A stretch of DNA of 64,000 nucleotides from Gammaproteobacteria bacterium. GTDB taxonomy: Bacteria > Pseudomonadota > Gammaproteobacteria > Ga0077536. Positions 7,445-16,569 of the stretch are shown here, piece by piece. The stretch lies in the NCBI GenBank assembly GCA_024234975.1, contig JACKNH010000006.1:1-64000 (forward strand), in the 5' to 3' direction. Position 1 is the stretch's first letter. Every line of letters starts with the position of its first letter. The notes beneath the pieces were generated by a model. The model had not been told where the DNA came from and searched no databases. It saw nothing but the letters and a program-made list of their open reading frames with translations. Made by a program: the position numbers and the translations under genes.

Positions 7445-9757
7445 CTAGAAATTGCGCTTGACCGAAAATGCCCAGCGGCGCGGTTCCGCCGGCGTACCGA
7501 ATGTCATTCCCGTAAACGCGGAGTTGTCGATCCAGTGGTTGTAGAAGAACTTGTCGGCGAGGTTGGTGATTTCCAACGTGGCTTCCCAATCCTGGTCCTC
7601 CGAGACCCAGCCGATACGCGCATTGACGAGTGTGCGCGAGGGCAACAGGTTGTTCGGGCCGTTCACCGGACTGATGTAAATCGATGAACGGTAGTTGGCG
7701 TCGACACGCGGCGTCAGGGTACCCATGCCATTTCCCAGTACCATTTCATACTCCGCGCCGAGGCTCCACTGCCACTGGGCGGAATAAGGCGGGACCATGT
7801 CCAGCGTGACGTTGGTGAAAGACTCGTAGTAATCGAAGTCGAGATAGCTCAATGCGGCGTTCACCCGGAAGCCGTCCACCGGTTCGAGGTAGACTTCGGC
7901 CTCGGCACCTTTCACGTGCGCGCTGCCTACATTAAGGAACGCTGCGCAGGGGAACGTGACCACGGCCGGCGGCGGACACGACAGTGCCTGCAGCTGGATA
8001 TCAGTGTAGTTGGAGTAGAACGCAGCGATGTTGAATGTCGCGCGGTTGTCCCAACCGGAATACTTGAAGCCGGCCTCCCAGGTTCCGATCTTCTCCGCCC
8101 CGAACGTAATTCCCGCCTGGTCGGGCGTGAACGGTTGCGCGTTGGAGCCGCCACCCTTGAACCCGGTCGCATACTGGCCATAGATCATGAAGTCATCAGT
8201 GACATCGTAGCTGGCGTTGATGCGATAGTCCCACCTGTCTCCCTCGTAGTGCGCGCTCAGGTCGTACAACGCAGGGTTTGGCATCAAGGTATCGGCGAAG
8301 GTACGGAAGAACGTGTAGTCCTTCTTCTCTGATGTATACCGCAAGCCACCGGTCAGGTGCAGGCGATCAAGCGGATCCCAGACCAGCTGGGCATAGCCCG
8401 CGGTGGATTTTGACGGTGTCTTGTCGTCGTTGAAGAACACCAGGCCGAGGAACGCCAGATACTGGATGTCGATTCTCTGGTCACTGTCTACATCAGAATC
8501 GATATAGAAGCCACCGACGGTCAGGTTCAGCGTATCGGAGATGTTGGCATTTATCCGGATCTCCTGCGAGAACTGGTTGCCGTGCATGCCAATCTGGTGG
8601 TTGCCGATGGTAATCGGCGTTCCATCGTTGTCGGTGGTGATGTCGGACTCGAAGGCGCGGTAAGCGGTAATCGACTTGAGCGAAATACTGTCGCTAAACT
8701 GCCAGTCGATCGTGCCGGAAAAGCCCCAGGTATCGGTCTCGCCGCGAAACGGATTGCAGTAATCCAGTTCGTGGTTACACCAGTCGCCGTAGGTCTTGTA
8801 GGTACCGTTGGTGACGAAATTCTCGTCAAGTATCCCGACGCCGTTCAACGTCGACGCCGGCACCAGAGCCGGGCCTGGAATGCCGGTCAACTGGTCGGCG
8901 CCGGGCCCGGACGAATCGTTGGTAACATCGCCGGTCACATTGACTTCAAGACGATCAGAAGGCATCCAGCGAAGCGCAAACCGTCCGCCCACGTAGCTCT
9001 TGTTTTCTGCCGTGCCGACCACGCAGTCGCGTTGCGGATTCCCCCTAATCGGCAGGCCAGAGGTCGGATGTTCACACCCGTAGTCAACGATATCGACATA
9101 GCCGTCCTCGTTTCTGCCTGCGACATTCACCCGCGCAAAGAGGGTCTCGGAGATCGCAAAATCGGCTGCCGCCCGACCCTGGATGCGATCGAAACTGCCA
9201 TAGGTCACCTGAGCGTAACCGGAATTGTCACCTTGGGGCTTCTTGCTGAACAGCTTGATCGCGCCGCCGATGGAGTTTTTGCCGGCCAGCGTACCTTGCG
9301 GGCCGCGCAGCGCTTCGACCCGATCGAGATCAATGAGATTGAACAGCGCACCTTGCAGCGTCGCCATGTAGACGTCGTCGATATAGACACCAACGCCGGG
9401 CTCGTAGGCGGGACTCAGGTTGTACTGGCCGATGCCGCGCATGTAGGCGACCATTCCGCCCCCCTGCTGCCCCCGGCTTTCCGTCAACCAGGTGTTCGGA
9501 ATGTTGCCGGAAATATCAGAGAGCTCCTCGAACGACCGCTTTTCTAGTTCCATCGCACTGATTGCGGTGATCGCAAGCGGGGTTTCCTGGAGCGAACGCT
9601 CACGGAATTCGGCGGTAACGGTGATCACGTCACGACCGGCAAGGTCGGCATCGCTCTGGGCGTATGCCGGGAGCGCTCCGCATAGCGAAAGCGCTGCGGT
9701 GCCGCCCAGACCCAATCCGGCACACCGTTTGGCAAATTTGTTGATTGGAGTAATCAT
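7445..9757 (-). CDS. TonB-dependent outer-membrane receptor
   Basis: A 770-residue receptor that imports a ligand across the outer membrane using TonB energy. The signal peptide is residues 1-33 (ending PAYAQ). DVITVTAEFRERSLQETP is the TonB box and start of the plug; the plug carries YMRGIGQ, YIDDVYM and the family hallmark DLDRVEALRGPQGTLAGKNSIGGAI at about 130-165 (quoted in parts: RVEALRGPQGTLAGKNS). A beta barrel follows and ends in the expected aromatic residue (VKRNF). The form resembles receptors that sphingomonads and marine gammaproteobacteria use for aromatic or other non-siderophore ligands. No siderophore or heme genes are near; it opens the catabolic island, so an aromatic acid ligand is my inference. 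No operator copy was found in its upstream region. Confidence 0.9.
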   Translation of the reverse strand: MITPINKFAKRCAGLGLGGTAALSLCGALPAYAQSDADLAGRDVITVTAEFRERSLQETPLAITAISAMELEKRSFEELSDISGNIPNTWLTESRGQQGGGMVAYMRGIGQYNLSPAYEPGVGVYIDDVYMATLQGALFNLIDLDRVEALRGPQGTLAGKNSIGGAIKLFSKKPQGDNSGYAQVTYGSFDRIQGRAAADFAISETLFARVNVAGRNEDGYVDIVDYGCEHPTSGLPIRGNPQRDCVVGTAENKSYVGGRFALRWMPSDRLEVNVTGDVTNDSSGPGADQLTGIPGPALVPASTLNGVGILDENFVTNGTYKTYGDWCNHELDYCNPFRGETDTWGFSGTIDWQFSDSISLKSITAYRAFESDITTDNDGTPITIGNHQIGMHGNQFSQEIRINANISDTLNLTVGGFYIDSDVDSDQRIDIQYLAFLGLVFFNDDKTPSKSTAGYAQLVWDPLDRLHLTGGLRYTSEKKDYTFFRTFADTLMPNPALYDLSAHYEGDRWDYRINASYDVTDDFMIYGQYATGFKGGGSNAQPFTPDQAGITFGAEKIGTWEAGFKYSGWDNRATFNIAAFYSNYTDIQLQALSCPPPAVVTFPCAAFLNVGSAHVKGAEAEVYLEPVDGFRVNAALSYLDFDYYESFTNVTLDMVPPYSAQWQWSLGAEYEMVLGNGMGTLTPRVDANYRSSIYISPVNGPNNLLPSRTLVNARIGWVSEDQDWEATLEITNLADKFFYNHWIDNSAFTGMTFGTPAEPRRWAFSVKRNF

Positions 9758-10123
9758 TCTGTTCTCCCAATGACGATCAAATCAATTGAAGTTTTCGACC
9801 CGTTTGCAGCAGAAATCCGGCCTGTGACCGAAACGTTCTGCCCGTGCAGGGCACGTCCCGATCCAAAGCCTCTTACCAGACGACGAACCATGCCCCCCTT
9901 GATTCCCTGCGGCCTGGAAAAGTACGAAGAACCCCATCTCCGCGTACTTCAGGTTCGCAAGGCTCAAACCTGTCCCGCCTGCATCGCGCGATCACTCGCA
10001 TGAAAGGGAGTCGTCATGTTCGAATTCATGCCGCTTCTGAAAGGATCAGTGCTTCCGACGAACCAGCCGACCTCTGCAATAACGTGCCTGAATCAGGCGA
10101 ATCACCTTCGAACATGCATTTCG

Positions 10124-10136
10124 TCAGTATTATGAT
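10124..10136 (+). promoter_or_regulatory. Island operator, copy 1 (TCAGTATTATGAT)
   Basis: The site lies in the 419-base gap 9758-10176 between divergent genes, 40 bp before the ATG at 10177. It has TCA-N6-TGA arms, and its TATGAT half could double as a -10 box. It is one of nine copies in the island. The rest of the gap shows no gene or repeat. Confidence 0.65.
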
Positions 10137-10176
10137 ATAGTTTTATTTGCACGTAAACCATGGCCGGCTCTACACG

Positions 10177-11505
10177 ATGAGAACACGCTTTCCGATTGCT
10201 GTACTCGCTCTCCTTTCCACGATGATCTGCGCTGCAGAAACCTATCGCTACAGAGACGCACCCGACCCATACCTGGAAGAGCGGCTGATTGGCCCGGATC
10301 CGCGCGGGCATGATCGGGGTGTAATAATCGCCCCCGTCCTGTTCCCAGTCATAGCCGCGCGGGATGGCGCGATCCCCGACGGTGTTGAACCGTTGCCCGT
10401 GGATATCTTCACGACCACCGATTTTTACGCGGACAAGCAGTACTGGGACGATCCGCGTTACTTCCGCTGTAATGCTCCAACTCCGCTCGAAGACCAATGG
10501 GGATCAACCGAAATGTCCATCATCGGTGAAAACCCGCCCTTCAATGCTGCCTGGGGCTACTGCGACCGGGACTATCCGCGAGACCAGATGCTGAGCCCGT
10601 ATCCGTTCAGAACCGCCCAGGCGCATTACGCAGCGCTGAAGGCCGAAGCTGAAAAGCGCGGTGGACCGACGCGCTATACGCAGGCCGACCTGCCGGACTG
10701 GTCCGGGCTTTATGAACGGCAGCGTGCGAAGATCAAGTCATGGCTGTATGGCAACGTGGTCCAGACATCAACCTTCGCTTCTATACTGACGGACGAATAC
10801 AAGCAGCGCTTTGTCCAGGTGAAATACCACGATGCGCATAATCATCCTCAGTGGCCTGGCACTTACTGCTGGCCGGAGGGGTTCATGCGCAGAATCTCCC
10901 AGTATGGCGGCGGCGCCACGCAAATCATCGTCACGCCGTGGGTCATCCTCGATGAACGCTACACCTCCCAGCGCATGACCACGCAGATCTACCTGGACAA
11001 GGAATTCAATACGGAGGGCGCGGTGCCGAGACTCGGACCGGACGTACCGCAGTGGTATGGGGATACCATCGGATTCTGGGACGGCGAAGCCCTGATCAGC
11101 TGGACATCCAATATCCAGGCATGGACTTCGCATGGAATTTTCGAATACAGCTATCAACTGCAAACGATAGAGATCTACACGCCGGTCAGAGACGATGACG
11201 GCAAGCTGACGTCTCTACGGCAGGAAATCATTCTTTACGATGACAATGTCTTCAAGGACCCGGTGAGGGTCGTGCAGTACCTCGATAAGGTGGGCGAGCT
11301 CAACAGCGGGGAGCCATTCCCGACGCAGGAATGTATTCCCAGCGCCTACGCCATCGAAGGCGTTGCGACACCCGTTACACCCGGACAGCTGTTCGAGTAT
11401 GAAGTACCGGATATCTTTGGCCGGCCGTGGGCGAAGACCTGGGAGAAATATTTCGAGGAGGGTATGTCGCCACCTCACGATGAGGAGGACATCTTCAGTT
11501 TTTGA
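10177..11505 (+). CDS. Secreted protein of unknown function, operator-controlled
   Basis: A 442-residue exported protein. The ATG at 10177 gives an immediate signal peptide (MRTRFPIAVLALLSTMICAA); a TTG ten codons upstream is less likely. The C-terminal half contains PQWYGDTIGFWDGEALISW and aligns by eye with the GDSIGSWEGDTLVVD block of the proteins at 776-1552 and 62643-63480, so it looks like a long member of that family. The N-terminal half has an unusual density of Y, D, P and R and no recognised domain. Operator copy 1 sits directly upstream, which ties it to the catabolic regulon, perhaps as a periplasmic binding or processing protein for the substrate. It converges with the gene at 11544-12155. 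Confidence 0.65.
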   Translation: MRTRFPIAVLALLSTMICAAETYRYRDAPDPYLEERLIGPDPRGHDRGVIIAPVLFPVIAARDGAIPDGVEPLPVDIFTTTDFYADKQYWDDPRYFRCNAPTPLEDQWGSTEMSIIGENPPFNAAWGYCDRDYPRDQMLSPYPFRTAQAHYAALKAEAEKRGGPTRYTQADLPDWSGLYERQRAKIKSWLYGNVVQTSTFASILTDEYKQRFVQVKYHDAHNHPQWPGTYCWPEGFMRRISQYGGGATQIIVTPWVILDERYTSQRMTTQIYLDKEFNTEGAVPRLGPDVPQWYGDTIGFWDGEALISWTSNIQAWTSHGIFEYSYQLQTIEIYTPVRDDDGKLTSLRQEIILYDDNVFKDPVRVVQYLDKVGELNSGEPFPTQECIPSAYAIEGVATPVTPGQLFEYEVPDIFGRPWAKTWEKYFEEGMSPPHDEEDIFSF

Positions 11506-11543
11506 AGGGCGTGTGCTGCTGTCGGCAGCCGGCGGACCGCGGT

Positions 11544-12155
11544 CTATTCCGCGGAGGCTGAGTAGCCCGCGAACGGGTTGCTGCAGGGCGGAAGTATGTC
11601 CAGATCTTGGCCTTCTTTCAGTACCGCCAGGATCATGGAGATGGTGATGTACTGTCCAATCATGAAAACGAGGTCTGTCACCATTTTCTCGCCCAGGACC
11701 GCAGCCGCCTTGTTGAACGTCATATCGCTGACGGTCTTGGTAAGCTCCAGTTCCAGGACGTAATCGAACACCGCCCGCTCCTCGATGGACAGTCCGTCCG
11801 GGACACGCCCCGACTTCACAGACTCAACGACATCATCGCTCAGGCCTGCTTCCGCGGCCCTCGGCGCATGCAGCATCCATTCATACTGGTCACTCCATAT
11901 CCTGGCGTGAACCAGAACCATTAATTCAACCAGGCGGTTATCGATGCCAGTGTCGAAGCGCAGGTATTTTCCCAGGGCCTGGAAACGCTCGGCGGCCTCG
12001 GGACTACGCAGCATCATGTTGAAGGGACCACGCATGCCATTCAGCGAAAAGCCCTTGAACTGGGCCACCATTTCCCGCTGGCGTTCCGACATTTCTGCAT
12101 CTGCCAGTACGGCGAAGCGGCGTGTCGTTGAAATGCCCTGCCTATTGTCAACCAT
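11544..12155 (-). CDS. Carboxymuconolactone decarboxylase-like protein (1)
   Basis: A 203-residue helical protein of the AhpD/CMD superfamily. I start at MVDNRQ (ATG 12155) rather than 19 codons upstream, because the longer N-terminus is arginine-rich and unlike the family. The core motif ELMVLVHARIWSDQYEWMLH (about 85-105) is the usual E-x6-7-A-x7-EW-x2-H signature; there is no CxxC, so it is not a peroxidase of AhpD type. In aromatic pathways such proteins decarboxylate or isomerise ring-cleavage lactones, but many have no known reaction. It is the last gene of a probable unit with the TauD and LigM-like genes. A related copy is at 30462-31034. Confidence 0.8.
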   Translation of the reverse strand: MVDNRQGISTTRRFAVLADAEMSERQREMVAQFKGFSLNGMRGPFNMMLRSPEAAERFQALGKYLRFDTGIDNRLVELMVLVHARIWSDQYEWMLHAPRAAEAGLSDDVVESVKSGRVPDGLSIEERAVFDYVLELELTKTVSDMTFNKAAAVLGEKMVTDLVFMIGQYITISMILAVLKEGQDLDILPPCSNPFAGYSASAE

Positions 12156-12223
12156 GTCTAGCGGCCCTCGATATGATCGGGATGGAACGTCACGGCGACG
12201 CCGGCATTCCACTGATTACCTGC

Positions 12224-13630
12224 TCAGCCAACGACACCATGTTTCAGTTTGTGCACTGCTGATGCGTAGGGCGCTGGCGCAACGGTTACCCGCACGTCGG
12301 TCTGCCGGTGCCGTTCCACGTGGGGCTTCCTGGAACCACCATCGGGTTCACCCCAGGTCAACACCAATTCCGTACCGATTTCGGCATGCTCGCGATCCAT
12401 CATCGCAAGTGACACCACTTGCGCCTCATTGGCGCTGTAGCCGACAAAAGTAGACAAGCCTGCCAGCGAACCGTCGGCAGTGCGCACGGCATCGTACATC
12501 TGGTAAGCGTAGGAGGCATAGGGCAGCCTCAACATCTTGCAGGCCAGGCCGGGTTCGAGGATTGAAGAAAAGATTCGTGCAACATCGTCCTTGTTCCAGA
12601 CCAGTGTGCGCCTGCATCGCGTCGGGCTGGTCGCTTCACGTTCCAGGGCCTGCCGACCTACGAAATCGTGATCAAACTTGATCCTGGCATCCACTCCCAG
12701 GTCCCACGGAGTAACGTAGTAGTCTTCGATGTTCCTGGCCACGTAGCTGCCGCCTAGCTGCGCGCCGGCTTCCCACGTCGTTGCCGGCAACCACTTGCGG
12801 TACTGCGCCAGTGCCGGGCTGGTAAAAATGGCGGGGAAGGGTGAAGCCATCCAGCCACCTTCCGTCACCGCACTGAAATATGCCAGCGTACCGCCCGCCT
12901 TGATGCCGTGTCTTTGCCCGATCGACAGTATGTGATTGCGCACGGTTTCCCCGTCGTCGTAATCGCCCGACAGTTCGACACCCATATGACCCGCCATACC
13001 GTGGCGCAATGCCATGACTTCGCAGCCGGCAATCCTGACGGTCGCCGTACCAAAAAAGCGGATTTCAGGCATAGGACCTTCAATGGCTTCCTCGAAGATT
13101 CGAGCCGCGTGTGGCCCGTCCATACCGAAGCGAAACTTCAGGCGCTTGCCTTTTGGATTCCTGGCCGTATTGTTGTCGCGCTCGAGCGTGACATCGTAGT
13201 TCCCGAGTTGTGCGTTGTACTCGACCCAGTTGATGAGCGGCATACCGCTGACCAGCTCGAAATCACTGTCGCTGTGGCAGTACATCAAGGTCTCGCCAAT
13301 CACTTTGCCCTCCGGGTTGCAGCAAATATACTGCTTCGCGATCCCGGGCTTGAAATTCGCGAAGCTGTTGACGCCGAGGTGGCTGAGCAGCTTGATGGCA
13401 TCCCGGCCCCTCACAAAAAGTTCCGGCATATGGTGTGACTGGTCGAACAGGACGGCCGTATTGCGCCACGCCCGCTGTTCCTCAACCCAGGTGGATTGTT
13501 CCAACGGAACCGGCGTCAAACCGGATTTCGCTTTCACATGCGGCGCGAGCGTATCGTTGTAAAAATGATCGACGAGGTCGGTGACCGACCCCAGTACATC
13601 CTCCAGGGTTTTCGCGCCGTTATTGGCCAT
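12224..13630 (-). CDS. LigM/DesA-type tetrahydrofolate-dependent O-demethylase (1)
   Basis: A 468-residue protein of the aminomethyltransferase (GcvT) fold, close in length to LigM (about 470) and DesA. These enzymes move the methyl group of an aryl methyl ether to tetrahydrofolate, freeing a phenol. Features seen are LFDQSHHMPELFVRG (about 65), HLGVNSFANFKPGIAKQY (about 90), ALRHGMAGHMGVELSG (about 210), GWMASPFP, KFDHDFVGRQALERE and the family's closing RVTVAPAPY. It follows the TauD gene and precedes the CMD-like gene on one strand. The paralogue at 34874-36223 shares all these blocks. The substrate (vanillate, syringate or a methoxysalicylate type) cannot be read from sequence. Confidence 0.85.
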   Translation of the reverse strand: MANNGAKTLEDVLGSVTDLVDHFYNDTLAPHVKAKSGLTPVPLEQSTWVEEQRAWRNTAVLFDQSHHMPELFVRGRDAIKLLSHLGVNSFANFKPGIAKQYICCNPEGKVIGETLMYCHSDSDFELVSGMPLINWVEYNAQLGNYDVTLERDNNTARNPKGKRLKFRFGMDGPHAARIFEEAIEGPMPEIRFFGTATVRIAGCEVMALRHGMAGHMGVELSGDYDDGETVRNHILSIGQRHGIKAGGTLAYFSAVTEGGWMASPFPAIFTSPALAQYRKWLPATTWEAGAQLGGSYVARNIEDYYVTPWDLGVDARIKFDHDFVGRQALEREATSPTRCRRTLVWNKDDVARIFSSILEPGLACKMLRLPYASYAYQMYDAVRTADGSLAGLSTFVGYSANEAQVVSLAMMDREHAEIGTELVLTWGEPDGGSRKPHVERHRQTDVRVTVAPAPYASAVHKLKHGVVG

Positions 13631-13743
13631 ATCAAGGGTTCCGTTGTCTACTATCGATTGTTTGGTGGTGACCGTAGGTCACGTCAGCATCTGACTTATA
13701 TCCGGCCATGAACCGTGTCGCCGGGACCGCATCGTGATTCGCC

Positions 13744-14679
13744 TCACCCTGTGGCTACCGCGGCAACCTGCAGATTATCCTTGACGACGAGGCGGTGAAG
13801 TATGCGCAGATGGCCCTGGTAGTCATTGGTTGCGTAGTGCCACACCTGGCGATTGTCCCAGATGGCAAGTGAATCGTTCTTCCAATGCATGCGACATGTG
13901 AACTCGGGCCGCAGGATATGTTTGAACAACTTGTCCAGCAATGGCGCGCTCTCTTCGCGTGTCCTGCCGACAAAATGGCTGGTATAGGCTGGACTGATGT
14001 ATATGCACTTGCGGCCGGTTTCGGGATGAACGGTGACCACCGGGTGCACTGCCTCTTTGACAGTGGCCGTGTTGCTTTCGGCCTTCTTCCTGGCGGCGGC
14101 AAACCGACCATCGGGATCGCCGGTGCGTGCGGCCACTTGCTCGAGCAGGAACGGCTGCGAGTGAACGGCTTGCAGGCCGTCGATTTCCTGCTTGAGTTCA
14201 TCCGTCAGCAAGTCATATGCGGACGCCGTGTTGGCATAACAGGTATCACCGCCGTAGGGTGGTATTTCCCGCGCATACAGTATCGTTCCCATGCAGGGAT
14301 CGGGGCGGTACGACTGATCGGCGTGCCACTCATCCCCGATATTGCTGATCTCGTCCGGATTCTTCCGGATTTCCTCCACTTCAGGATGGTTCGGAAGCGC
14401 CTTGATGGCCGGGCTGTTGTTGACGAACAACTCACCCCAGCGTTTGCCGAAATCGATGTACTGTTCAACGGTCAGGCGCTGGTCCCTGAAGAAGACGACA
14501 CCGTTCGCCCAGAGCGCCTGCTCCACGCCGGAGAATGTCGCGTCGTCACAGTTCGCAAGATCGATGTCAAGGACCTCGGCACCGATGTACCCACCAACCT
14601 TATTCACTTTCACTGGTAGAGCCTCCAGATACTGCAATTCCAACGAACCGGACTCGTAGTTTTTGCGCTCAAATGACAT
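13744..14679 (-). CDS. TauD/TfdA-family Fe(II)/2-oxoglutarate dioxygenase
   Basis: A 311-residue cytosolic enzyme. I prefer the ATG at 14679 (MSFERKN) to the TTG at 14700. The iron-binding triad is visible: H and D in GDEWHADQSY (about 122) and the distal H in the DNRQVWHYATND region (about 275). The 2-oxoglutarate-binding R is in GHLRILHR. VGGYIGAEVLDIDLA near the start and NGVVFFRDQRLT are typical of the family. Members hydroxylate taurine, aryl-oxyalkanoates and many other acids, often splitting off a side group. Operator copy 2 lies 63 bp upstream, and LigM-like and CMD-like genes follow. In this setting an ether or side-chain cleavage is plausible, but unproven. Confidence 0.88.
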   Translation of the reverse strand: MSFERKNYESGSLELQYLEALPVKVNKVGGYIGAEVLDIDLANCDDATFSGVEQALWANGVVFFRDQRLTVEQYIDFGKRWGELFVNNSPAIKALPNHPEVEEIRKNPDEISNIGDEWHADQSYRPDPCMGTILYAREIPPYGGDTCYANTASAYDLLTDELKQEIDGLQAVHSQPFLLEQVAARTGDPDGRFAAARKKAESNTATVKEAVHPVVTVHPETGRKCIYISPAYTSHFVGRTREESAPLLDKLFKHILRPEFTCRMHWKNDSLAIWDNRQVWHYATNDYQGHLRILHRLVVKDNLQVAAVATG

Positions 14680-14741
14680 CCGGCCCGGTGTGTTCGCCAA
14701 GGCCTGAATAGCACGGCGCGCAGGCCGGCAACGATATTATT

Positions 14742-14754
14742 ATCATAATGCTGA
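14742..14754 (-). promoter_or_regulatory. Island operator, copy 2 (TCAGCATTATGAT)
   Basis: Read on the - strand the site is TGTCAGCATTATGATAATAA, placed 63 bp upstream of the TauD gene start and just past the end of the cyclase gene. It probably controls the TauD-LigM-CMD unit. Confidence 0.65.
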
Positions 14755-14808
14755 CATTATCTCGATTCAAGGCGCTTTTCGGCCGCGCCGCGCCGACCGG
14801 TGCGAAGG

Positions 14809-15570
14809 TCAGGCGGGGATGTTCCGGCCCAGTACCCGGGCAGGAGAGCCATCGGATCCTTCGATATTCAAGGCCAGAAAGAGGAACTCGGCGCGTCCGG
14901 GTCGTAGTTGAGCAGGAATCCGGATGTTTTCCGAAACGAGGATGCCCTGGCTCAGCAGAACCAGGTGGGTGGGCCAGTTGAAACCAGGTTCGCGGTGCGC
15001 GATCGGCAGGTCAGGCGACGGAAAATCCACCGCCAGCAACTTGATTCTCCGGTCTGCCAGCCAGGCTGCGGCCGCTGGCGTGAGATGGGGATGCTGATCG
15101 TAAAGCGGAGTATTGCCATGGGCAGTCCAGCCGGTGTTCAGCAGAACGATATCCCCGGCCCGTATATCTGCACCTTGCAGCTCGGAAGGTGTGATCGGGT
15201 GTACCGGGGAACAAGCGAGTTCAATGACAATGCCGGCGCCAAACAGTCGTTCCAGCGGAATAGCGTCAAACGCGGGGCCGTCCGCAATGAAATGCAGTGG
15301 GGCATCAACGTGGGTTCCGAAGTGCACCACCATCTGCATTTCCGACAGGTTGACCGGGTGCTCGGGCATACTGCGGATTCGTTCGAACCGCGCCTCGGGA
15401 AACGGCGACACCAGTTGTTTCCTGCCAGGCGGAACCGACGGCACAGGCGTCGACTTTCCCAGCGGATAACTCAGATCCAGCCAGCGTGCATCGGCGCTGG
15501 AAATTCGCGGTTCCGGGATCTCGATCCAGCCCTTCCAGCCCGGCTGCGTGACACGGTCAGCGTGACAGAT
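14809..15570 (-). CDS. Cyclase-family (kynurenine formamidase-like) hydrolase, unusual start
   Basis: A 253-residue metal-dependent hydrolase if started at 15570. The first ATG (15444) would remove the conserved N-terminal DLSYPLGKSTPVPS, which is plainly encoded upstream in frame. That frame runs back to a TGA at 15583-15585 with no ATG, GTG or TTG, but has AAGGAG followed by ATC ATC (15573-15568), so an ATC start, or a G-to-C change from an ancestral ATG, is likely. Metal motif HFGTHVDAPLHF and the later D-x-P-S-P-D block fit the family (HxGTHxDxPxH). Members hydrolyse formylkynurenine, cyclic esters or amides. It is the last gene of the cupin-to-cyclase unit. Confidence 0.75.
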   Translation of the reverse strand: MCHADRVTQPGWKGWIEIPEPRISSADARWLDLSYPLGKSTPVPSVPPGRKQLVSPFPEARFERIRSMPEHPVNLSEMQMVVHFGTHVDAPLHFIADGPAFDAIPLERLFGAGIVIELACSPVHPITPSELQGADIRAGDIVLLNTGWTAHGNTPLYDQHPHLTPAAAAWLADRRIKLLAVDFPSPDLPIAHREPGFNWPTHLVLLSQGILVSENIRIPAQLRPGRAEFLFLALNIEGSDGSPARVLGRNIPA

Positions 15571-15647
15571 GATCGCACTCCTTCAATTCACCAGGTATTG
15601 ATACAAGGCCCTGACAACGGCGTACTGCTCCTCAGATATCGAAGCCG

Positions 15648-16562
15648 TCAGGACTTCTCATAGACCGGCGAACGTAACTCGGCACCGACATGTTTTTCGA
15701 AGTACTTAATCATGTTGGTGAAGTCCTCTTCCGCACCGAATCCTTCCGCGATTTTGGCCCAGTAATTCCGTGCCATGGCCACCATGCCCGGCGGCATGCC
15801 AACTGCCGCAGCCTCGTCCAGGTAGAGGTCCAGCGCTTTTGGCCCCCCGGGCATCTTGCCGCCAGCATCAAATGTCCGTGAAAGGATGTGCGGACCGAAC
15901 TTGTCAGTGGTCCAGCTGTTGTTACCGCTGCCGGCGTTGACCGCATCGAGCAACACGGCCGGATCGATACCGCCACTGGCGCCCACCGCAAGTGCCTCGC
16001 AGGACGCCATGAACACGGTAAATCCGATCGCATTGTTGACCAGTTTGCAAAATTGGGCCTGGCCCGGCGTTTCGCCGATTTCGAGTGTCCGCGAGGCGAC
16101 CGTAGCCATAGCTTTGGCGAGCCTGGCCATGGCATCCCTGGAACCTGCCATCATCACGCTGAGTTCACCACGTTCGGCGATCGCGACGCCACCACTGACT
16201 GGCGCATCCACCAACGCCACGCCTGCGGCGTCAACGATCGCCTCGATTTCCCGCATCCTGGCCGGCTTCATGGTGGAAAATTCCGCGTATATCTCTATGG
16301 CGCTGCCCTGGACCACCTCCCGGGTGACCTCCGGGTTGCCGCCGGTGGGGATGCAGACGATCACCAGCGTGGCGCGGTCTGCAACATCCCTGGCCGAGCT
16401 CGCAGGCGACATACCCAAGGCCTCGAAGCGGGCCATGGTCAGCTGATTGATATCGAAACCGATCACGCTGACATTGCATGCGAGCATACGCCGCACAATG
16501 GCGCCGCCCATGTTGCCGAGGCCGATGAAGCCGATGGTATCGGTTCGGGATTCGTCACTCAT
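15648..16562 (-). CDS. 3-Hydroxyisobutyrate dehydrogenase-like NAD(P) oxidoreductase (1)
   Basis: A 304-residue beta-hydroxyacid dehydrogenase. I start at MSDESR (ATG 16562), preceded by AGGG and 7 bp after the stop of the gene before it. The NAD fold opens with IGFIGLGNMGGAIVRRML (about 9-26). The substrate-binding motif VDAPVSGGVAIAERG (about 120) and the catalytic lysine in CKLVNNAIGF (about 170) are both present. The C-terminal helical domain is complete. Members oxidise 3-hydroxyacids or reduce semialdehydes and 2-oxo acids. It lies next to a close relative (16570-17445), an arrangement that suggests two different steps or a heteromer. A third relative is at 31788-33095. Confidence 0.85.
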   Translation of the reverse strand: MSDESRTDTIGFIGLGNMGGAIVRRMLACNVSVIGFDINQLTMARFEALGMSPASSARDVADRATLVIVCIPTGGNPEVTREVVQGSAIEIYAEFSTMKPARMREIEAIVDAAGVALVDAPVSGGVAIAERGELSVMMAGSRDAMARLAKAMATVASRTLEIGETPGQAQFCKLVNNAIGFTVFMASCEALAVGASGGIDPAVLLDAVNAGSGNNSWTTDKFGPHILSRTFDAGGKMPGGPKALDLYLDEAAAVGMPPGMVAMARNYWAKIAEGFGAEEDFTNMIKYFEKHVGAELRSPVYEKS

Positions 16563-16569
16563 GCCGCAC

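Noticed and set aside
8582..9547. A 321-codon open frame on the + strand
   Set aside because: Antisense of the TonB receptor gene, no start signal and no recognisable protein.
13683..13700. Possible tenth operator (GTCAGCATCTGACTTATAT) before LigM 1
   Set aside because: The TCA and TGA arms are 5 instead of 6 bp apart and the TATGAT half is missing, so it does not meet the pattern.
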